A stretch of 64,000 bases of DNA from Nectonema munidae (lineage: Eukaryota > Nematomorpha > Nectonematoida > Nectonematidae): positions 548,501 to 612,500 of the forward strand of contig JAUIRK010000819.1 of the NCBI GenBank assembly GCA_030549495.1, in the 5' to 3' direction. Of this stretch, positions 25,201 to 31,200 are shown one piece after another (position 1 is the stretch's first letter; every line of letters begins with the position of its first letter). A model generated the notes under the pieces. The model was not told the DNA's origin, searched no databases, and was given only the letters and a program-made list of their open reading frames with translations. A program made the position numbers and the translations under genes.

Positions 25201-28200
25201 AAGATTCAAAAATGCATTTGGGCCACTGTAATCTTTGTGTAACAAATAGAAACGCATATCATACGCAAGATATGTGATAAAACGGTGTCTTGTGAGGAAA
25301 AATCTCAGTATTTTCGCTTCTGCTAAGAATCATTGAAATGGTTTTTACACATGAAATTTTGTACTATTTGTATTCATCTTGAATGAAAATTGAAATACTC
25401 ATTAGCATCAATTACATCTTTTTTGATACGAAAGCGCTACTTGTGTTTTGCATATCTAAAAATCATTCGTTGTCTCAAACTAAGCATTGTTCGCCGGTCA
25501 TCCTTACTTAGCTGAAACACTGTGCAGCATGCGTATTATTAGTTTTTTAATCGTATTTGTATTGATAACCAGGCGATTTAATTACGCCGCTATCCTTTTA
25601 ACTCTTCACATAAAAAGCAAAATGGAAGAATAACTGACTATTTTCTTCATTTCCTATACTTTTGTTATTCCTTTTTTTCAAGTAAATATCTGTCATAAAT
25701 CAATAACTTTTCTTTGCTAAAATCACTCTTACTTCACTAACTTTTAACTTTTGATATTTTTCTGTATTTCTTTCCTTTTTTTCTTCATGATTTTATGTCT
25801 ATCGATAAATATTTAGTTTCCACCACAACAAACATTATATCATAAAATATAGAGGACGTTGATTAATTTGACCAGAGATATTTGGCTTAGAGCTTAGATG
25901 TGCTTGACAACAACGACAAAAACAACCACTATGTATTATTTTCTTAAATCTACCACATTTTATTCATTATCTTTTATCTTGGATTCTGTTATATATACTT
26001 TGATTTATTACATTTTCTTTCCACTTTTTAGATATAGAGAAATGCCGCATCAACACTAGGTAATTCATTATTTCATAATATTTTATCCTTGATTCATTGT
26101 AGAAATGAAATTCCGAAAAAGATTTCTTAAAATTCAATCATTTTTAATCGAAAATTGTATAAGTAGGATTGTTATTAAACGACTTCTATTTTATAAGTAT
26201 TAGGAAATATGATTTCACCAACAATTTAGTTATTAATATGTAAGATTTTTAATGTAGATGAACTCATTTAGGAGAAATTTTTTAACTTCTTTTTAAAAAA
26301 ACATCATTTTACAAAATTCAATACTACCAATACATTGTCGATGACAAGAATCAATGTTTACTGCATGCATATATGCAATTGAACATTGTTTAAACATCTA
26401 TATAAAGTGTATTTCAACCTCTACCTAACGTACCTTGTGTTATCTTATTGTTATAGTAGTTTTCTTGAATATGTGCTTGATATTTTGTATGGAAAAATCT
26501 TAACTCTTTATCTTAATTTCTATATTTAAGACGATTTTTTCATTTAAATAGAACACCCCATAATCAAATAATAAAACAACAAAACTTACTGACAAATTAT
26601 CCTTTATTGACAATACAAAGAAAGATATCTATATTAAATGGCTTTGCAAACATATGTATTGTATAGTTATACCATGAACATTGATCTCAGTAAAAGAATA
26701 TGGTGCATTTCTGACGATAGACTTGTCTGACTAATTAGACGTATCTTGTGTTTTTACGTCAAATTTAGCCAAAAATAGGCAGTTTGCTTTATACTCAACA
26801 CCGATTTATAAGCCAAAAATACGGTAGGTTTTATAAACATATGTAGAATTGGTTCTCATTTTTTACTGTTATTGCTTATTTGTATTTTTATTACACTAAT
26901 CAACTGATAACATTAAGAATCAGAGAATTTACTCTTTAAAGCACTGTTTATGAGTAAACTCTTTTCCAATACCCTCACTATACCATTTGTCAGTAAACCA
27001 CATTGAATAAAATTAGTATGAATAACGGAAAAAATGGAATTTTTTGGATACTCAAAGATAATTTTAGAGGGTATCTCAATCGTGGGCGAATCTCTCATTT
27101 TGCGCCAAAAATGGAATTCAGGTGGGCAATTTTTTTTTAGAAAATATTTCATCATTGTGTATGCATAAACAACTATTCTAATATTTTTTGAAAACTTACT
27201 TTTTACATGAGAATTTAATAGAATCCGAATTTCAATCAAAATAAAATTTTCTTTCTAATCATAAATCTCAGCTGAAAATAACTTATTGTTCAGAATTCTG
27301 GATTTGTTTGAGCTCGAAATAGAAGAATGGGTGATATGAATCCTTTTCTTGTAATATGGAATCTGTATGAGAATATTTTTATGAAGAATTTATTGAATAT
27401 AAATGGAATTAAAAATTTTAATTAAAGTTTGAAAAAAGAGGAAACGATTTTTGGCTTATTTATGCTTTCACATGGGCCATTTTAAAATTTTTGAGATTCT
27501 AAGCGGGCGATTTAGACAAAAAGTTGGGAAACGCTGAACAAACTACATTTTTAATATAATAATCCTTGAATGCTGTCTGCCGTAATATATTATTATATCG
27601 AAGATATAATAATCAAAATAATATTCTGTAATCAAAGAATCGAAAAATGTTCAAATCAAAAATTATTTATTCTTTTTAAATATATCGTTGTCTCCCGTTA
27701 TGTTTATAATAGAAAGATAAACCTAGTCTCTCTAATAATTTTTATCAAATCCTGCATATAAGAAACTAAAAGTAACGGGAGCCAACGATATATTTAAAAA
27801 GAATAAATGTTTTTTGATTTGAACATTTTTCGATTCTTTGATTACAGAATTTTATTTTGATTAGTTGACAAATATATTATTTAAAATCATGCAAATTGCA
27901 AAATATGGGTAATAACTTAAGTAACATAGTATGAGGTAGCAAAATATGAAGAGATGATTTTTTAGAGAATATTTTTCGATTCTTTGATTACAGAATTTTA
28001 TTTTGATTATTTGACAGATATATTATTTAATATCGTGAACAAATTGCAAAAATATAGGTAATAACTTATGTAACATCGTCTCCCCGAATGAGGTATATCA
28101 AATCTTACATCTAGCAAAATATGAAGTGACAGGTTGGAGATGAACTATCGCAGTATACAGGTTGGAAATGAACCATCGTAGTATACAGGTATATAGGTAA

Positions 28201-31200
28201 TAACTTATGTAACATCATCTCCCCGAATGAGGTATATCAAATATTACATTTAGCAAAATATGAACTAACAGGTTGGAGATGAACCATTGCAGTACAGGTT
28301 GGAAATGAACCATCGTAGTATACAGGTATATAGGTAATAACTTATGTAACATCATCTCCCTGAATGAGGTATATCAAATCTTACATTTAGCAAAATATGA
28401 ACTAACAGGTTGGAGATGAACCATTGCAGTATACAGGTTGGAAATGAACCATCGTAGTATACAGGTATATAGGTAATAACTTATGTAACATCATCTCCCT
28501 GAATGAGGTATATCAAATCTTACATTTAGCAAAATATGAACTAACAGGTTGGAGATGAACCATTGCAGTATACAGGTTGGAAATGAACCATCGTAGTATA
28601 CAGGTATATAGGTAATAACTTATGTAACATCATCTCCCTGAATGAGGTATATCAAATCTTACATTTAGCAAAATATGAACTAATAGGTTGGAGATGAACC
28701 ATTGCAGTATACAGGTTGGAAATGAACCATCGTAGTATACAGGTATATAGGTAATAACTTATGTAACATCATCTCCCTGAATGAGGTATATCAAATCTTA
28801 CATTTAGCAAAATATGAACTAACAGGTTGGAGATGAACCATTGCAGTATACAGGTTGGAAATGAACCATCGTAGTATACAGGTATATAGGTAATAACTTA
28901 TGTAACATCATCTCCCTGAATGAGGTATATCAAATCTTACATCTAGCAAAATATGAAGTGACAGGTTGGAGATGAACTATCGCAGTATACAGGTTGGAAA
29001 TGAACCATCGTAGTATACAGGTATATAGGTAATAACTTATGTTATGTAACATCGTCTCCCCGAATGAGGTATATCAAATCTTACATCTAGCAAAATATGA
29101 ACAGAAAGTTGAACATTGTCTCCCTAATCATTTGTACATGGAATAGAAACCATCGTAGTATACAGGTTGGAGATGACACTCAAGTTGTCTACCCGTGCTC
29201 GACCGTAGTACAGGTTATGATAGATATATATATTTATTTACTTCCTATATTTTAAATGATTGAATAATTAAAAAAAAGAAATACATTCCAAAAGCAATCT
29301 TTTCCAAGTGACCCAGGAAATTATAAATGTTCCACTTCAACGATAAATTTTTTTTCGAAACCAATATTTGGAAAGGTTGAAAAAGGCGATTATCGCCTCA
29401 CGATGGAGCAGTTTGCGGCTCCCCATTTGTGAGTCCTTTTGCTCATCTACGGATCGTTTGTGTTGTGTTTATTGTGTATTAGAAAATGGTAGTGCATTAC
29501 TTAAATTACTTAGCATTATACCACAAGGTGTTGGGTTCAATCTAGAATCTAGCCTTCTTTGCTCATGGTTTTATAAAAGGGGTGTTTTTGCCCCTTGCCG
29601 ATTAAAAAACTCAAAAGTACTTTTTACCTTTGTCTTACGAAGAGTAAATATGAAAGGAATGCGATGTTAGATAATAATCATCTCCTTCATCTAATTAATT
29701 GTCGTTTTTTCCTAGTACGGAAGAGTCCCTTAACCTTACTCATTCCTTCATGTATTCTACGAATCCAAATGCTTCGCTGAGACAAGTGAACACCCCGAAA
29801 CCGGTTTCCTCCATCGCCTCCACATCCAGCATCAGCTCCACCCCTCCTGTGTTTCCCACTCTCAACGATTTCCGCTCAAACCCCCTCTTTCAGCGAAGAG
29901 CTTCTAACTTACATTGCCTGAACAGTGACCGCCAATTTCTCCATCCCAATGACGAACACGAATCCTCTTCTACTCTCAAAAATTCCAAGAACAAAGATTC
30001 TTCTGAAGTAATTTCAATCATCTCAACTTCCTATAAATACTGTATGCATTACCTCTTAATTAATCCTTCTAAATTTTATTGTAGGATAAAGATTTCATAT
30101 GTAGTTTGAATTATACGGACGTAAATATCATTCTCCATGAATCATATAGCAATGCTTTTTGGTTTGTTTTATTCAATTTCAACAATGTGCTTGATATGCC
30201 ATCGGTATTAAGTTCACACTTCTGTGTCAAGCATCATCTTATTGAAGAGATTCAATTCATTGAAGACATATGTTAATTAATTAACGGATATTTTATCTTG
30301 ATAAATTAAAAAAAAACTTTTTATCATTGGCATAATTTATTAAATCTTACCAATATAAAACAAATATTTTGTTCACTCTTTTTGAAATTACATTTTCAAG
30401 GGTGGCCTAAAAACTTCGTTTAACGTCCTTTGTTTCTGAATCCACAGGGTAAGACGTTCCTCACACACACAAATTTGTTAGGCTTTTTATTTGGACAGTG
30501 CTGCATTTCTTGATCGGATGCCCTTCCTGACATCAACTGAATGCCATCATATTAAACAACAAGAAATTCTATTTCAGATACATCGTGAATCAAACTCTAG
30601 GGCCTTGGAATGAAATCTCTGGCGTCTAACCACCAGCGCCCAATTTTCAAGGGTGGTCTGTAAATTCAAAAAGTTTGACAGCACTACTGTTGTAAGGAAA
30701 AGTCTGCAATCTGCATATGATTTCATCAAACTTTTTCTACAATATTATAATTCATTAACTATTCATCTTCTCAAAAGACAACTCATCTCGACTGCGAATT
30801 TAATTTCAGTCATATCTCGTCCATTATGCTAAACGAATGAAACTTATTCAAGCCTGCAAAAAGCCAGCAGTATTTTATGGTGGATTTTTGCGGGCTGGCT
30901 GAAAATACACTGGTTTATCGCTGCTGCTGCGAAAGTGTAACAAAATTCTACACTTTTCCCTGGGAGTACTTGCTTTAATGCAAATACTTTCTCAGTTTAA
31001 ACAAAACTTTGTTTTGAACTGATAGATTATACTCATATAGAGATAGTATAATTTAGGGGCTACCAACAACAACTGAAACTTATTTATCACACTGAAATCC
31101 TATGTGAGTGTGTATGATAGTTTATGGACTGAATGTAGACTGTATATCTCTTGGTGTAGTTAAGGATTTTTGGTCAAACCTCGTACTGAATAAAAAGTTA

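Larger units (their letters stand above)
22191..26031 (+). other. srGAP intron J-K
   Basis: About 3.8 kb. It holds a SINE at about 22612-22793 and, directly after it, a Tigger element at 22841-24806. The remaining 24807-26031 part is AT-rich with no recognisable content. I looked here for an SH3-coding exon (ALYDY- or DWW-type motifs) and did not find one. Confidence 0.5.
26060..29715 (+). other. srGAP intron K-L
   Basis: About 3.7 kb. A decayed hAT end lies near 27515-27535 (AGTTGGGAAACGCTGA). It is followed by the 90-bp foldback at 27611-27862 and the 139-bp tandem array at 28073-29110. The 26060-26900 and 29230-29715 parts show nothing recognisable. No SH3 exon was seen. Confidence 0.5.

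Noticed and set aside
28073-29110. CRISPR-like array
   Set aside because: The 139-bp units are tandem and contiguous, with no unique spacers, in an intron of an animal gene.
29368-29670. 100-codon frame considered as a possible SH3 or linker exon of srGAP
   Set aside because: The translation has no SH3 motifs, many Cys and Leu in random order, and phases that do not fit the neighbouring exons better than the micro-exon.
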